This document shows positions 26,143 to 35,014 of a DNA stretch of 64,000 nucleotides, in pieces. The notes under the pieces are model-generated. The model was not told where the DNA came from. It searched no databases and saw only the letters and a program-made list of their open reading frames with translations. Source of the DNA: Candidatus Poribacteria bacterium (lineage in GTDB: Bacteria; Poribacteria; WGA-4E; WGA-3G); assembly GCA_028824685.1 (NCBI GenBank), contig JAPPCZ010000010.1:1-64000 (forward strand), in the 5' to 3' direction. A program made the translations under genes and the position numbers. Every line of letters starts with the position of its first letter. Within the stretch, counting starts at the first letter, position 1.

Positions 26143-27929
26143 ATGTTGTTTCTCTCTTTGCGCGGTAAATTTTTATACATTATTGCCCCACTAATAATTG
26201 CGATTAATAGAAAAATTAATCCAGTTCCGGTAAAACCTAATAGCAGTTTGCCAATGCTGAATAAAAATGAATAAATGAAGATTACCCCGATAACCCAATT
26301 AACCAATGCGGGAGTTTTAGAATCTGTTTGAAGGTTTTGTCTATTTGTCCCGTCTTGTGCTTCTTTTGCCTCCCCTGCAATTAGTGTCCATCCTCTTTTA
26401 CTCGGTCTAACTCTGTCATAAAAGTTTGTTAACGTTTCAGTTGAAACAGGTTCTGTTAGGAATGTCACAACTATCCATACCACAGTAGAAATTGGCACGA
26501 TAATCAGCATTTGAAGTGCGAATTCGCCCTTTGTTTGTGGAAGGGTGAAAACAACGATTGAAACAACTAACGATGCAAACATCGCAGAAATTTCTGACCA
26601 CGCGTTAATTCGCCACCAATACCATCGTAAAATCTGCACGAGTCCGATGCCTGCGTTTAGTGCGATGAGAAATTTCCAAGCACCTGCAATGGAATTCATT
26701 AAGAAACTCGTCCCACCTGCAATTAGCATAATCAGGATTACAAAAAGGCGTGAGATAGCAACGTAATGTTCAGGTGTCGCTTGTGGTTTAAAAAAGCGTT
26801 TATAGAAATCGTTAACGAGATAGGATGCTCCCCAGTTCAGATGTGTGTCAATCGTTGACATGAACGCTGCCAAAAACGCTGTCAGCATGAGTCCCAGCAA
26901 TCCGACTGGTAGATAATCAAGCATCATCAATGGATAACCAGCTGCGGGGTCTCGCAGGGTAGGGTTAGTATGTCCAGGATCGCCAATGCCAGGGTAAACG
27001 ACCATTGCAACTAATGCAACGAGTATCCACGGCCATGGCCGGAGTGTGTAATGTGCAATATTAAACCACAAGGTAGCGAGGAGTGAATGCCGTTCATCCT
27101 TCGCTGCGAACATCCGTTGAGCAGTATATCCAGTTCCATCTACACCATTTGATGCCCACCACTGTATACCAAGATAGACCCCAAACGTTATAATAGCCAT
27201 TTTGCCGGCACTGAAATCGGGAGTAAAATTCAGTATGCTATGTTCTGCTCCGTAGACATTAATCAGTTTTTCTTTTAGTACACCAATACCTCCAATCTTG
27301 TTGACAGCAATGATTGCAAGCGCAATTGAACCTACCATCGCCATCCCGAACTGCACAATGTCCGTCATAACAACACCCCAGAACCCTGACAACGTGCAGT
27401 AAACGCCAGCAATTAGCAGAAATCCCAAGACAACCAATATCTTTGTGGTTGCATCATCCTGGAGGTCAAAGGTAATTACAACAATTTTCTGCATTGCGAG
27501 GATAACCCAGCCCATCGTAATACAGTTAATTGGTAGTCCGATATACAGGGCGCGGAAACCACGTAGGAAACTTGCTGAAGGTCCTGAGTATCTGAGTTCA
27601 GTAAATTCTACATCTGTGATGATTTCAGAACGCCGCCATAATCGGGCAAACAGGAATGTAGCTAACATTCCGCTCAAAACGATATTCCACCACAACCAAT
27701 TACCTGCTATTCCATCTTCAACAACCAACTCAGTGACTGCCAACGGTGTATCTGCAGCAAAGGTTGTTGCCACCATAGAAGTGCCAGCCAACCACCATGG
27801 AAGATTACGTCCAGAGATAAAAAATTCGTCAATATTTTTCCCAGCGCGTCTGGAAAAATAGACACCGAGCCCAAGCGCAAAAAGGATATAACCGACAACA
27901 ATTGCCCAATCAATAGGGGAAATATTCAT
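26139..27929 (-). CDS. Sodium:solute symporter (SSS family)
   Basis: This is a 596-residue protein with about 13-14 membrane segments. The N-terminus INISPIDW..., FALGLGVYFSRRAGKNIDEFFISGR and the GRNLPWWLAGTSMVATTFAADTPLA stretch are typical of SSS transporters with the conserved GxSxxAxxF-like sodium-site region. C-terminal helices extend past the core. I chose the ATG at 27929 with GGAG 7 bases upstream, eight codons inside the longest frame. It is the first gene of the unit with kdsB, overlapping it by four bases. The transported solute is unknown; sugars, amino or organic acids are all possible for this family. Confidence 0.9.
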   Translation of the reverse strand: MNISPIDWAIVVGYILFALGLGVYFSRRAGKNIDEFFISGRNLPWWLAGTSMVATTFAADTPLAVTELVVEDGIAGNWLWWNIVLSGMLATFLFARLWRRSEIITDVEFTELRYSGPSASFLRGFRALYIGLPINCITMGWVILAMQKIVVITFDLQDDATTKILVVLGFLLIAGVYCTLSGFWGVVMTDIVQFGMAMVGSIALAIIAVNKIGGIGVLKEKLINVYGAEHSILNFTPDFSAGKMAIITFGVYLGIQWWASNGVDGTGYTAQRMFAAKDERHSLLATLWFNIAHYTLRPWPWILVALVAMVVYPGIGDPGHTNPTLRDPAAGYPLMMLDYLPVGLLGLMLTAFLAAFMSTIDTHLNWGASYLVNDFYKRFFKPQATPEHYVAISRLFVILIMLIAGGTSFLMNSIAGAWKFLIALNAGIGLVQILRWYWWRINAWSEISAMFASLVVSIVVFTLPQTKGEFALQMLIIVPISTVVWIVVTFLTEPVSTETLTNFYDRVRPSKRGWTLIAGEAKEAQDGTNRQNLQTDSKTPALVNWVIGVIFIYSFLFSIGKLLLGFTGTGLIFLLIAIISGAIMYKNLPRKERNNI

Positions 27930-28008
27930 TTTGTTTCTCCAAAGTTCTTTCAATTTAATTTATCTTAATACATCTTAATAATCAAGAAAAAACTAATCGT
28001 AATTTTTG

Positions 28009-28037
28009 TTGCAGAGATCAACAAAATATGATATACT
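28009..28037 (+). promoter_or_regulatory. Sigma-70-type promoter TTGCAG-17-TATACT
   Basis: TTGCAG at 28009-28014 and TATACT at 28032-28037 are 17 bases apart, just upstream of the LamG gene. Transcription would begin at about 28044, past the ATG at 28042, which supports the downstream start at 28102. Confidence 0.55.
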
Positions 28038-28101
28038 ATAAATGGCACGATATAGCAATCAAGAAATTGCTACCATTAAATTTTTTACAAAGGAGTCTCA
28101 G

Positions 28102-28899
28102 ATGCAACGTAGTATAGTGATTCTGGTATGTCTACTATTGACATCTCAAGTAAGCGGTTTGTCCGCTGATGTGTTAGATCCAGATTTAATACTTTATTTT
28201 GACTTCGAAGTTTTTGAAGGTGGAAATGTATTAGAAAAATCTGGGCATGGTTATGATGGTGAAATCATAGGAAAAGTCACACAATCCGACGGTGGTAAGT
28301 TTGGAAAAGCGGGGCAATTTGCCGCAACAAGTTATCTGGACTTAGACGGTCCTAACGTTGATCCTGAACATATTCCGACTGAGGGAATGAGCATTTTAGC
28401 GTGGATCAACGTTGAGTCTATCGCTGATATGGCTATTTTCAATGCACGCGCAGGAGATGGTACGTGGCTTGTACACCCCGAGGCGCGAGGGGACGGCAAT
28501 TATCGTTGGCTCAATCGTGGGCATAATCCAGGAAAAACGCTATTTGATATCAAGGCTGGCAAAAACGTGGCAAAGGAATGGGTACATTACGCTGGTACGT
28601 TCAGTCGTGAAGAAGGCATGGCTTACCTCTATATCAACGGTGTCAAAGTTGGTGAGGAAAAAGCACGGCTTCCAGTTCCAATTGCAGGAGATTGGGGGCA
28701 GGGCGCGCGCGTCGGTTTTAACATTGACAATAAACGTCCTTTTACTGGACTCATGGATGACTTAAATGTCTGGAAGCGCGGACTCACACATGAAGAAGTT
28801 CAAAATATTATGAACAATAGCATGGCTGATCTCTTGGCTGTTGAAGCGCGTGGCAAATTGACGACTACATGGGGAAAACTGAAGTCTTCTCAGCGTTAG
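28102..28899 (+). CDS. Secreted LamG-like protein with recurrent C-terminal tail
   Basis: This 265-residue protein starts at the ATG after AAAGGAGTCTCAG. It has a signal peptide of about 22 residues (IVILVCLLLTSQVSGLSA) and a LamG-like domain with LILYFDFEVFEGG, KSGHGYDGEIIG, AGQFAATSYLDLDG, MSILAWINVE, WVHYAGTFSREEGMAYLYINGV and GLMDDLNVWKRGL. It ends VEARGKLTTTWGKLKSSQR, matching the tails of the LamG pair near 5 kb. It is probably an extracellular glycan-binding or structural protein. Transcribed alone, it is followed by a GTAGGCGCGG hairpin. Confidence 0.85.
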   Translation: MQRSIVILVCLLLTSQVSGLSADVLDPDLILYFDFEVFEGGNVLEKSGHGYDGEIIGKVTQSDGGKFGKAGQFAATSYLDLDGPNVDPEHIPTEGMSILAWINVESIADMAIFNARAGDGTWLVHPEARGDGNYRWLNRGHNPGKTLFDIKAGKNVAKEWVHYAGTFSREEGMAYLYINGVKVGEEKARLPVPIAGDWGQGARVGFNIDNKRPFTGLMDDLNVWKRGLTHEEVQNIMNNSMADLLAVEARGKLTTTWGKLKSSQR

Positions 28900-28934
28900 T
28901 CTACAGTAAATCTGAAAATATATTACCCTTCGTT

Positions 28935-28970
28935 GTAGGCGCGGTTTCAAACCGCGCCTACTGTTTTTAT
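28935..28970 (+). terminator. Terminator-like hairpin GTAGGCGCGGTTT
   Basis: The 27-base stretch 28935-28961 pairs GTAGGCGCGGTTT with AACCGCGCCTAC around a very short loop and is followed by TGTTTTTAT. Related hairpins are at 34962-34996 (GTAGGCGTG/CACGCCTAC) and 32284-32308 (AGGAAGCGG/CCGCTCCCT), each just after a gene, so this repeat family seems to serve as terminator. Confidence 0.7.
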
Positions 28971-28983
28971 AGAAAAACCAATA

Positions 28984-29250
28984 ATTATTACTCACTACGA
29001 ATCAACGCCAATGCGCGTGTGGCAATTGGCGTTGATTCCTCTTACATTCTGTAGGAGCGACCTCCTGGTCGCGACCAGGAGGTCGCTCCTACAGAAGAAA
29101 TGTGAGTTGAGACCTTACCTTCCAATGTTAAACGGACATTACACTCACAAATTGACACCCGCTGAATCATGCAGAATGCCATACGCGCATTCTGCTAAAG
29201 GCATTCATAGCGTTGATTTATAGATTTCGCAAGTTCTACCCGACCTACGA
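28984..29250. repeat. Repeat cluster including a 44-bp perfect palindrome
   Basis: This gene-free space contains a stem AATCAACGCCAATGCGCG/TGGCAATTGGCGTTGATT (29000-29037). Next is a perfect 44-bp palindrome at 29050-29093, whose half TGTAGGAGCGACCTCCTGGT matches the one at 3610-3653 except for paired changes. Then come a GCTGAATCATGCAGAATGCC... / ...GCATTCATAGCGTTGATT unit (29160-29219) and a TTCTACCCGACCTAC arm (29235-29249). No gene. Confidence 0.7.
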
Positions 29251-29281
29251 ACAAATGAGATACAATCACTTAGAAATGCCA

Positions 29282-30142
29282 TTACGCTGTTAAACGCGAA
29301 TGTGCTGTTACATGTAAAGGCAAGAAGAACGGACGTTTTGACGAAAGCACTTCCTCACGGATTCTCTCACCTAATGTCCCTATACCTACCTGTTCCGCTG
29401 TGGCAATCCCGTATTTTTCAATAAGTGGCAGGAGACTTTGAAAGATAGTTACCATATATCGGTATCCTGTCCATCCTTTCGCTGCACCGATAGGAGAGTG
29501 AAGATGAATCTCCGGCGGTGGTAAACCTACCTTAACAAAAGTTGGATATAACCCGATTCCCATATTGAGATGCGCGCCTGAATGTTTGAATACATCCAAA
29601 ATCCACTGGTAGAGTCGATTCATAAGGGGGGTATCTGGATGTGCGTACGCGGGATAGAGCGTGTATTCCGGCTCTTGAAACGCGATGATCCCACCCGGTT
29701 TTAGATGTGTGACGAGTTTTTGCAGTGCATCTACGGGGGCAGCCATATACATCAACACAAACCGACCAACAAGCGCGTCAAATTTGTCTTCAAAAACAAG
29801 TGTTCGCGCGTCACCCGCTACGAATTCAACGTTTTTTATACCTGTATCTGAAGCGCGTTGACGTGCCGTTTCCAGTATTGCTGGGTTAATATCAACGCCG
29901 ACAATCTGCCCTGATGTGCCAACAAGTTCAGCAAGCATGAAAGCAACATCGCCTGCACCACTACCGATCTCAAGTACTCGCATTCCTGTTTCAATGCCAG
30001 CGCGTTCACAGAACATTCTTGTTGACTCCCCATAGATTTTTGATTGCTCAATGAGTCGCGTAGTTTCGTGTGAGGTTCGCCCTAAGGTGTAGGTGGCATC
30101 GCTATTTGATGCAGACGAATTCTGTAAATGGTTTTCTACCAT
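29282..30142 (-). CDS. Class I SAM-dependent methyltransferase, copy 1
   Basis: This 286-residue protein has motif I VLEIGSGAGDVAFMLAEL, the acidic ribose-binding IVGVDINPAILETARQRA, VEFVAGDARTL (motif II region) and a LKPGGIIAFQEPEYTLYP stretch (motif III). UbiE-like methyltransferases have this layout; the acceptor substrate cannot be told. It lies 11 bases downstream of a paralogue (30154-30990) that is similar throughout, so it is a tandem duplication within one operon. No signal peptide; cytosolic. Confidence 0.85.
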   Translation of the reverse strand: MVENHLQNSSASNSDATYTLGRTSHETTRLIEQSKIYGESTRMFCERAGIETGMRVLEIGSGAGDVAFMLAELVGTSGQIVGVDINPAILETARQRASDTGIKNVEFVAGDARTLVFEDKFDALVGRFVLMYMAAPVDALQKLVTHLKPGGIIAFQEPEYTLYPAYAHPDTPLMNRLYQWILDVFKHSGAHLNMGIGLYPTFVKVGLPPPEIHLHSPIGAAKGWTGYRYMVTIFQSLLPLIEKYGIATAEQVGIGTLGERIREEVLSSKRPFFLPLHVTAHSRLTA

Positions 30143-30153
30143 GTGCTAAACTT

Positions 30154-30990
30154 TTACGCTGGAAGGGATACATGTGCTGTGACATGTGGAGGCAGCATAA
30201 TTGGTCGTTTTGATGCAGCGACTTCTGCTTGTATCCTTGTTGCGAGCGTGTCTATATCTACTTCATCGGCAGTTGCAATCTCGTAAGCCTCAATCAACGG
30301 CAGGATACTGCGAAAACTATTCTCAAGATATGCGAATCCGGGCCAATCTTCGGGGCCGCCCATGGGTGCTTCAAAATGTAGTGCAGGTTCGGGCAAACCA
30401 GCATCAACAAAGGCTTTGTAGAGTTCCATACCCATCTCAACATGCGCGCCTGATTTTTCAAACACGGTGCGTCCCCATTTAATTAAATCGTTTATCAAAG
30501 GCGTATCTGGATGTACAGCAACAGTGTAAGGTGAAAAATCAACCTCTTGAAAAGCGGCAATTCCACCGGGGCGTAAGTGCGTTGCCAAATGTTTGAGCGC
30601 ATCTGCGGGGTCCGCCATATACATCAGTACGAGTCTGCCGACAACGGCATCAAAATCGTTAGGGAGTTCAAGTGTTCGGGTGTCACTAGCAATGAATTCT
30701 ATGTTTGTAAATCCTGCAGCGTCTGCGCGTGTTTTCGCCGTTTCAAGGATATCAGCGTTAACATCTACACCAACCACTGCTCCCTCTGAACCGACAAATT
30801 CGGCAAGTGTAAGCGCAACGTCACCTGCGCCACTGCCAACATCAAGCACTTTCATGCCTTTAGCAATACCACTCCTTAGTAGGAAACGCCTTGTTACATC
30901 GTCATAAAGGACGGACTGTTCAATCAGTCGATCCGTTTCAGATTCGCTCCTGCCCATTGTATACTCTGCATCTCTGTTTTGATTGCTCAT
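30154..30990 (-). CDS. Class I SAM-dependent methyltransferase, copy 2
   Basis: This 278-residue paralogue of the downstream gene has motif I VLDVGSGAGDVALTLAEF, VVGVDVNADILETAKTRAD, IEFIASDTRTLEL and HLRPGGIAAFQEVDFSPY. The N-terminus MSNQNRDAEYTMGRSESETDRL and the copy-1 equivalent TYTLGRTSHETTRL share a YTxGR motif also found in other members of this subgroup. GGGGAGAT precedes the ATG. It may form a heterodimer or act on a related substrate (inference). A substrate-binding lipoprotein gene lies 72 bases upstream. Confidence 0.85.
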   Translation of the reverse strand: MSNQNRDAEYTMGRSESETDRLIEQSVLYDDVTRRFLLRSGIAKGMKVLDVGSGAGDVALTLAEFVGSEGAVVGVDVNADILETAKTRADAAGFTNIEFIASDTRTLELPNDFDAVVGRLVLMYMADPADALKHLATHLRPGGIAAFQEVDFSPYTVAVHPDTPLINDLIKWGRTVFEKSGAHVEMGMELYKAFVDAGLPEPALHFEAPMGGPEDWPGFAYLENSFRSILPLIEAYEIATADEVDIDTLATRIQAEVAASKRPIMLPPHVTAHVSLPA

Positions 30991-31062
30991 ATCAGTTTAT
31001 CTCCCCTTTCAAAAGTATGTGAAGTGTTGAAAACTCACACTATAATTATATAATAAGAAGTA

Positions 31063-32250
31063 TTATGGCGTAATAGATTGATGAAATTGTATCTTTCCAT
31101 CTTTAACTGTGTTAATCACTAAATTCTTGATTGCATATCGATTTTCATCAAAATAGGACACTATCATTGCACCGTTATAGTTCTGTGTTGCTTCTATTTC
31201 GTCTCGGATTGCTGTCGGTGTCAAATCTGTCGATCTTCGCGTTGCTTCAATTACAATATTCGTAGAATCAAATCCAAGGGCAGCGGGTCCATTGGGAACA
31301 ATTCCGAATTTTTCGGTATATAAGTTAACGAATAAATTTCCAAGTTCACTTAATTGTGCATCAGGAGAAAAGTGATTTGCAAAAAAACTACCTTCAAGTG
31401 CTGTTCCTCCGATTTCCACTAAGTCAGGACGATCCCAACCATCACCACCAAGAAAAGTTGCTGTAATACCGAACTCTACAGACTTAGCTTGTTTTACTGC
31501 TAATGGAAATTCAGAACCCAAACCTGCCAAAAAAACGATGTCTACGGCAGGATCTACTGTATTAATTGCTGTCAATTGTTCAGTATAATCTATCGTCCCC
31601 ATTTCGTAAAATTGATGCGTAGCAATCGTGCCACCTTGTGCTGCAAAGTCTTCAATAAACGTCTCCGACAGTTCTTCTGAATAGGAATCACCGGTTTCTG
31701 TGAGGACAGCGGCAGTCATTGCGTTCAATTCTTGTGCGGCAAACTTAGCTATTATTCTTGCCTGGTCCGGATCACGGATAGCCCCCTGGAATGAGAAATT
31801 CCCGTTTCTTGTCACCTTCGGATTCGTCGGATAGGTTGTCATCATTGGGATGCCATGTTCTTGGGCAACTACACCTACCTCTACAGCCTCATCACTGTAA
31901 TCTGGACCTAAGATTACTAACACTCCCGCATCAATCAGTTCTTTTGCATGTTGGACGCTGAGTAAAGGTTCTCTGTTACTTTCTCTAATGAGAAGTTCTA
32001 TCGGCGCACCGTTGATTCCACCCGCTTCATTCGCGAGTGCAACTGCTAACTCCACACCGTTGCGGGTAGTTCCCGGATCAGTAGGACTATAGATTAAACC
32101 AATTTTGACTGTTGTATCTAAATCTTCTGGTGGGATGGTTCGTGGTATTCGCTCACAGCCTGAAAAGAGTATACTTGTTATAAAAAATGAGATAAGAAAA
32201 ACAAAAAATGGAATACGACTAAACACTGTCCTGTTCATTAGAAAATACAT
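31063..32250 (-). CDS. Branched-chain-amino-acid-type ABC substrate-binding lipoprotein
   Basis: This 395-residue protein has a lipoprotein signal (hydrophobic stretch ending ILFSGC with Cys near 32) followed by a type I periplasmic binding fold: VKIGLIYSPTDPGTTRNGVELAVALANEAGGINGAPI, VLVILGPDYSDEAVEVGVVAQEHGIPMMT, and VFLAGLGSEF. It belongs to the Leu/Ile/Val-binding (Peripla_BP_6) family; members bind amino acids, amides or other small ligands. No ABC permease or ATPase genes are near, so partners must be encoded elsewhere. The start could be the ATG at 32238; neither has a strong ribosome site. Confidence 0.87.
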   Translation of the reverse strand: MYFLMNRTVFSRIPFFVFLISFFITSILFSGCERIPRTIPPEDLDTTVKIGLIYSPTDPGTTRNGVELAVALANEAGGINGAPIELLIRESNREPLLSVQHAKELIDAGVLVILGPDYSDEAVEVGVVAQEHGIPMMTTYPTNPKVTRNGNFSFQGAIRDPDQARIIAKFAAQELNAMTAAVLTETGDSYSEELSETFIEDFAAQGGTIATHQFYEMGTIDYTEQLTAINTVDPAVDIVFLAGLGSEFPLAVKQAKSVEFGITATFLGGDGWDRPDLVEIGGTALEGSFFANHFSPDAQLSELGNLFVNLYTEKFGIVPNGPAALGFDSTNIVIEATRRSTDLTPTAIRDEIEATQNYNGAMIVSYFDENRYAIKNLVINTVKDGKIQFHQSITP

Positions 32251-32283
32251 AAAATTCTTTTCGTTTAATTTTGGTATGTGTTA

Positions 32284-32308
32284 GGAAGCGGCTTCAAACC
32301 GCTCCCTA
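32284..32308 (-). terminator. Hairpin after the first TonB-dependent receptor gene
   Basis: AGGAAGCGG and CCGCTCCCT pair around TTCAAA with one mismatch, just after the stop at 32325 on the minus strand. The core CGGYTTCAAACCG is shared with the hairpin at 28935-28961. Confidence 0.5.
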
Positions 32309-32324
32309 TTGAGAGGCAATAACG

Positions 32325-34901
32325 TTAGAAACTATAACCAATTTTGGTATACCAGAAAGCACCGCCGAACCCATAAGGACTATATTCACCGAAGGGTCTA
32401 CCAACGATTGAACCTGTAAAGTTTTCAATATTCGGGTCTGACCAAGTAACATTATTAGGTTCAACATTGAAAACGTTATTCACACCAACTGTAATTCCCA
32501 AATTTTCAGCAAATGGGTAATTAATTTCAAGGTCTACCAAAAACACATCATCGTAAATTTGTGCGCCCACAGCGTATTCATACCAAGGGCCGTAGTAATT
32601 GACACGCCCTAAAACACCTAAATTACCTACGATATTTTGTGTTAACGTCACGTTTCCTCGATGTTTGGGTAGCCCTTCTTCTAAGAGGCGAACACGCGTA
32701 TCGTCTAAAATATCCGCGTTGCGTTTGGTAACTTCAGTAGTCGTGTAGTTATATGCAAGACTCACGGCACCTTTGGCAATAGGTGCTGTCAAAACAAGAT
32801 CAATACCTTGTGTGCTTGTTTCAAATTCGTTGGTAAAGAATCGGAATTCTTGCAAGTTCCCAGCACTCGTGATGCCTTCATCAACGAGTTGCTGAATCTG
32901 TTCCTCAGTAATATCTTCGCCGCGTTGGAAGTCTTTAGTGGGTGCCAACCGATCCTCAACCTTGATATTGAAATAATCTATTGTAACACTAACGACATCA
33001 TCACTGATAACCGTTCCAACAGTAAAGTTTTTTGACTTTTCCGGTTCAAGCGCTTTACCACCTACTAATTCTGCGGCAGCATGCGTAGAAGGGATAGTCC
33101 CTTTGTTAACCAACGTATTGTTTTCACCGAATTCCGTTGTAACGTTAAAGGCGTTCTGTTGTCCTGGCGTTGGCGCTCGGAAACCGGTGCTGTAACTGCC
33201 ACGCACTCTCAAGTCAACCTCAGGATCAAGTGTGAGAAATTCCATGAGGTCGTCGCTGAAAGCATAACTCGTTGCGACTTTGTAGTTGATAGTGCTACCA
33301 AAATCCTCAAAATTTTCGGCTCGAATAGCCGCACTGATAACCCATGGGGCAATCGGTGTCAATTCAGTTTCCAAATATCCAGCAAAATTGGAACGTGTCC
33401 AGTCGCCTTGCGCAATATCGCTGAAACCGGGAAATCCATTGGAACCTGAACTAAATCCTTGACTTGCCAGCGGGCCAATTTTCCAAGACTCCTCCTGCCC
33501 CTGCACAATTTCAAAAGTCTCTGTTCTATATTCACCACCAGCAGCAAGAAAGACAAGGTCGTGCAATGGATAGGTCAAATCAAGGTTAATGTTTGTATCC
33601 GCTTGGATATAATCACCCGGATCGAATTCGGTCGGGGTGTCCGGTCCAAGAGACGCGTTCACAGTGTTTTTGATAAAGAAGTCAGAGGCATGCCGTCCAT
33701 AAGATGCACTCAAATCCCATCCTAAATCCTCAGCGACTATTCCTCTTAGCCCAACAAGGATAGAAGCATCTTGTGTGTCAGCACCGAAACGTGGGGTAAA
33801 CCCACCGGGAAAGAGTTCTTGGAATGTGAAAAGTTCATCATCATCAAGAACTTGTTGTAAAGCCTCTGGGTCTGGCACATTATCGGTTATCTTGACCACA
33901 GGAACTTCACCTTCTCCAGACAAACGTCCGATAAGCAAGGTTTCCCCACCATCATTACTAAATACAGCAGGTCGAGTATTGGGATTTCGGAAATAGAATC
34001 CACCTTCAACCTGTTTCTGTGCATAGTTCGCATGTCCGTAGAGTTGAATGTTACTAACGATGTCAACACCGTAGTTTGCAAAGAACTTGATGTCATCTCT
34101 AATAATCGGATGTCCCCAAGGTTGAGCAGGATTAGCAACATGACTATTCCCTGCACCGGAAAGTGCTGCGGCATCGTCTCGTTGTACGGAACGATCTGTT
34201 TCATCTGCGTTGCCATATTCCAAACTGAGGTTTGCCCAGATATCTTCTCGTCCTAATCCGATATTACCCGCGACAGAATATGTTAGTCCGTCACCTGCTT
34301 GATAAATACCGGGTTTAATTTCTAAAGAACCGCCTTTATAACTATCTTTCAATTGTAAGTTCATCACACCGGCAATAGCATCAGAACCGTATTGTGCCGA
34401 CGCGCCATCTCGTAGCACTTCCATCTGTTTGATCGCTATGGAAGGTATTGGTGACAGGTCTGCACCTTGTGAACCATCGGATAATCCGTTACCGAGCCAA
34501 GTGATTACTGAAGCACGGTGACGACGTTTTCCATTGACGAGCAATAATGTGTGGTCAGGTGCTAATCCTCTCAGATTTGCAGGACGCACGACGGTTGCTG
34601 CGTCAGCGATAGGCTGTGCATTTACATTGTAAGAGGGCACCAAATTTCTTAACAAGTCTGGCAAATCTGCCCCGCCCTGTTTGGCAAAATCATCGCTAAG
34701 CACAACATCAATCGGTACAGTGGATTCAAGAACAGAACGTGGTTTTGCACGCGTACCGACAATAACCAATCCTTCAAGTTCTACAACTTCTTCATCAGAT
34801 TCATGGTTATCTGCTTCAACAACAGGTAAAAAGACGATAGAAACCGCTAATGCTATGTAAAATACAAGCAGAAGCGGTTCTTTGTTAATTGTAACTTTCA
34901 T
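32325..34901 (-). CDS. TonB-dependent outer-membrane receptor, copy 1
   Basis: This 858-residue protein has a signal peptide (hydrophobic 9-27, ending VVEAD), then an acidic segment and a TonB-box-like VELEGLVIVGTRAKPRSV. The plug domain includes DLPDLLRNLVPSYNV, NLRGLAPDHTLLLVNGKRRHR and VLRDGASAQYGSDAIAGVMNLQL. A 22-strand-type barrel ends in an aromatic residue (WYTKIGYSF). It imports a large or scarce ligand across the outer membrane using TonB energy; the ligand is unknown. A close paralogue lies directly upstream. Confidence 0.93.
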   Translation of the reverse strand: MKVTINKEPLLLVFYIALAVSIVFLPVVEADNHESDEEVVELEGLVIVGTRAKPRSVLESTVPIDVVLSDDFAKQGGADLPDLLRNLVPSYNVNAQPIADAATVVRPANLRGLAPDHTLLLVNGKRRHRASVITWLGNGLSDGSQGADLSPIPSIAIKQMEVLRDGASAQYGSDAIAGVMNLQLKDSYKGGSLEIKPGIYQAGDGLTYSVAGNIGLGREDIWANLSLEYGNADETDRSVQRDDAAALSGAGNSHVANPAQPWGHPIIRDDIKFFANYGVDIVSNIQLYGHANYAQKQVEGGFYFRNPNTRPAVFSNDGGETLLIGRLSGEGEVPVVKITDNVPDPEALQQVLDDDELFTFQELFPGGFTPRFGADTQDASILVGLRGIVAEDLGWDLSASYGRHASDFFIKNTVNASLGPDTPTEFDPGDYIQADTNINLDLTYPLHDLVFLAAGGEYRTETFEIVQGQEESWKIGPLASQGFSSGSNGFPGFSDIAQGDWTRSNFAGYLETELTPIAPWVISAAIRAENFEDFGSTINYKVATSYAFSDDLMEFLTLDPEVDLRVRGSYSTGFRAPTPGQQNAFNVTTEFGENNTLVNKGTIPSTHAAAELVGGKALEPEKSKNFTVGTVISDDVVSVTIDYFNIKVEDRLAPTKDFQRGEDITEEQIQQLVDEGITSAGNLQEFRFFTNEFETSTQGIDLVLTAPIAKGAVSLAYNYTTTEVTKRNADILDDTRVRLLEEGLPKHRGNVTLTQNIVGNLGVLGRVNYYGPWYEYAVGAQIYDDVFLVDLEINYPFAENLGITVGVNNVFNVEPNNVTWSDPNIENFTGSIVGRPFGEYSPYGFGGAFWYTKIGYSF

Positions 34902-34961
34902 AATTTAATCTCCCCTTATCTTATGAAAATACTTGGTTTACAGCGGAACTTACAAAGTTAA

Positions 34962-34996
34962 GTAGGCGTGAGTTGCAAATTTACAAACACGCCTAC
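34962..34996 (-). terminator. Hairpin between the two TonB-dependent receptor genes
   Basis: GTAGGCGTG and CACGCCTAC form a 9-bp perfect stem around a 17-base loop, 19 bases after the stop of the upstream-transcribed receptor gene (35015). Confidence 0.5.
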
Positions 34997-35014
34997 CGAG
35001 ATTATGTTACAATC

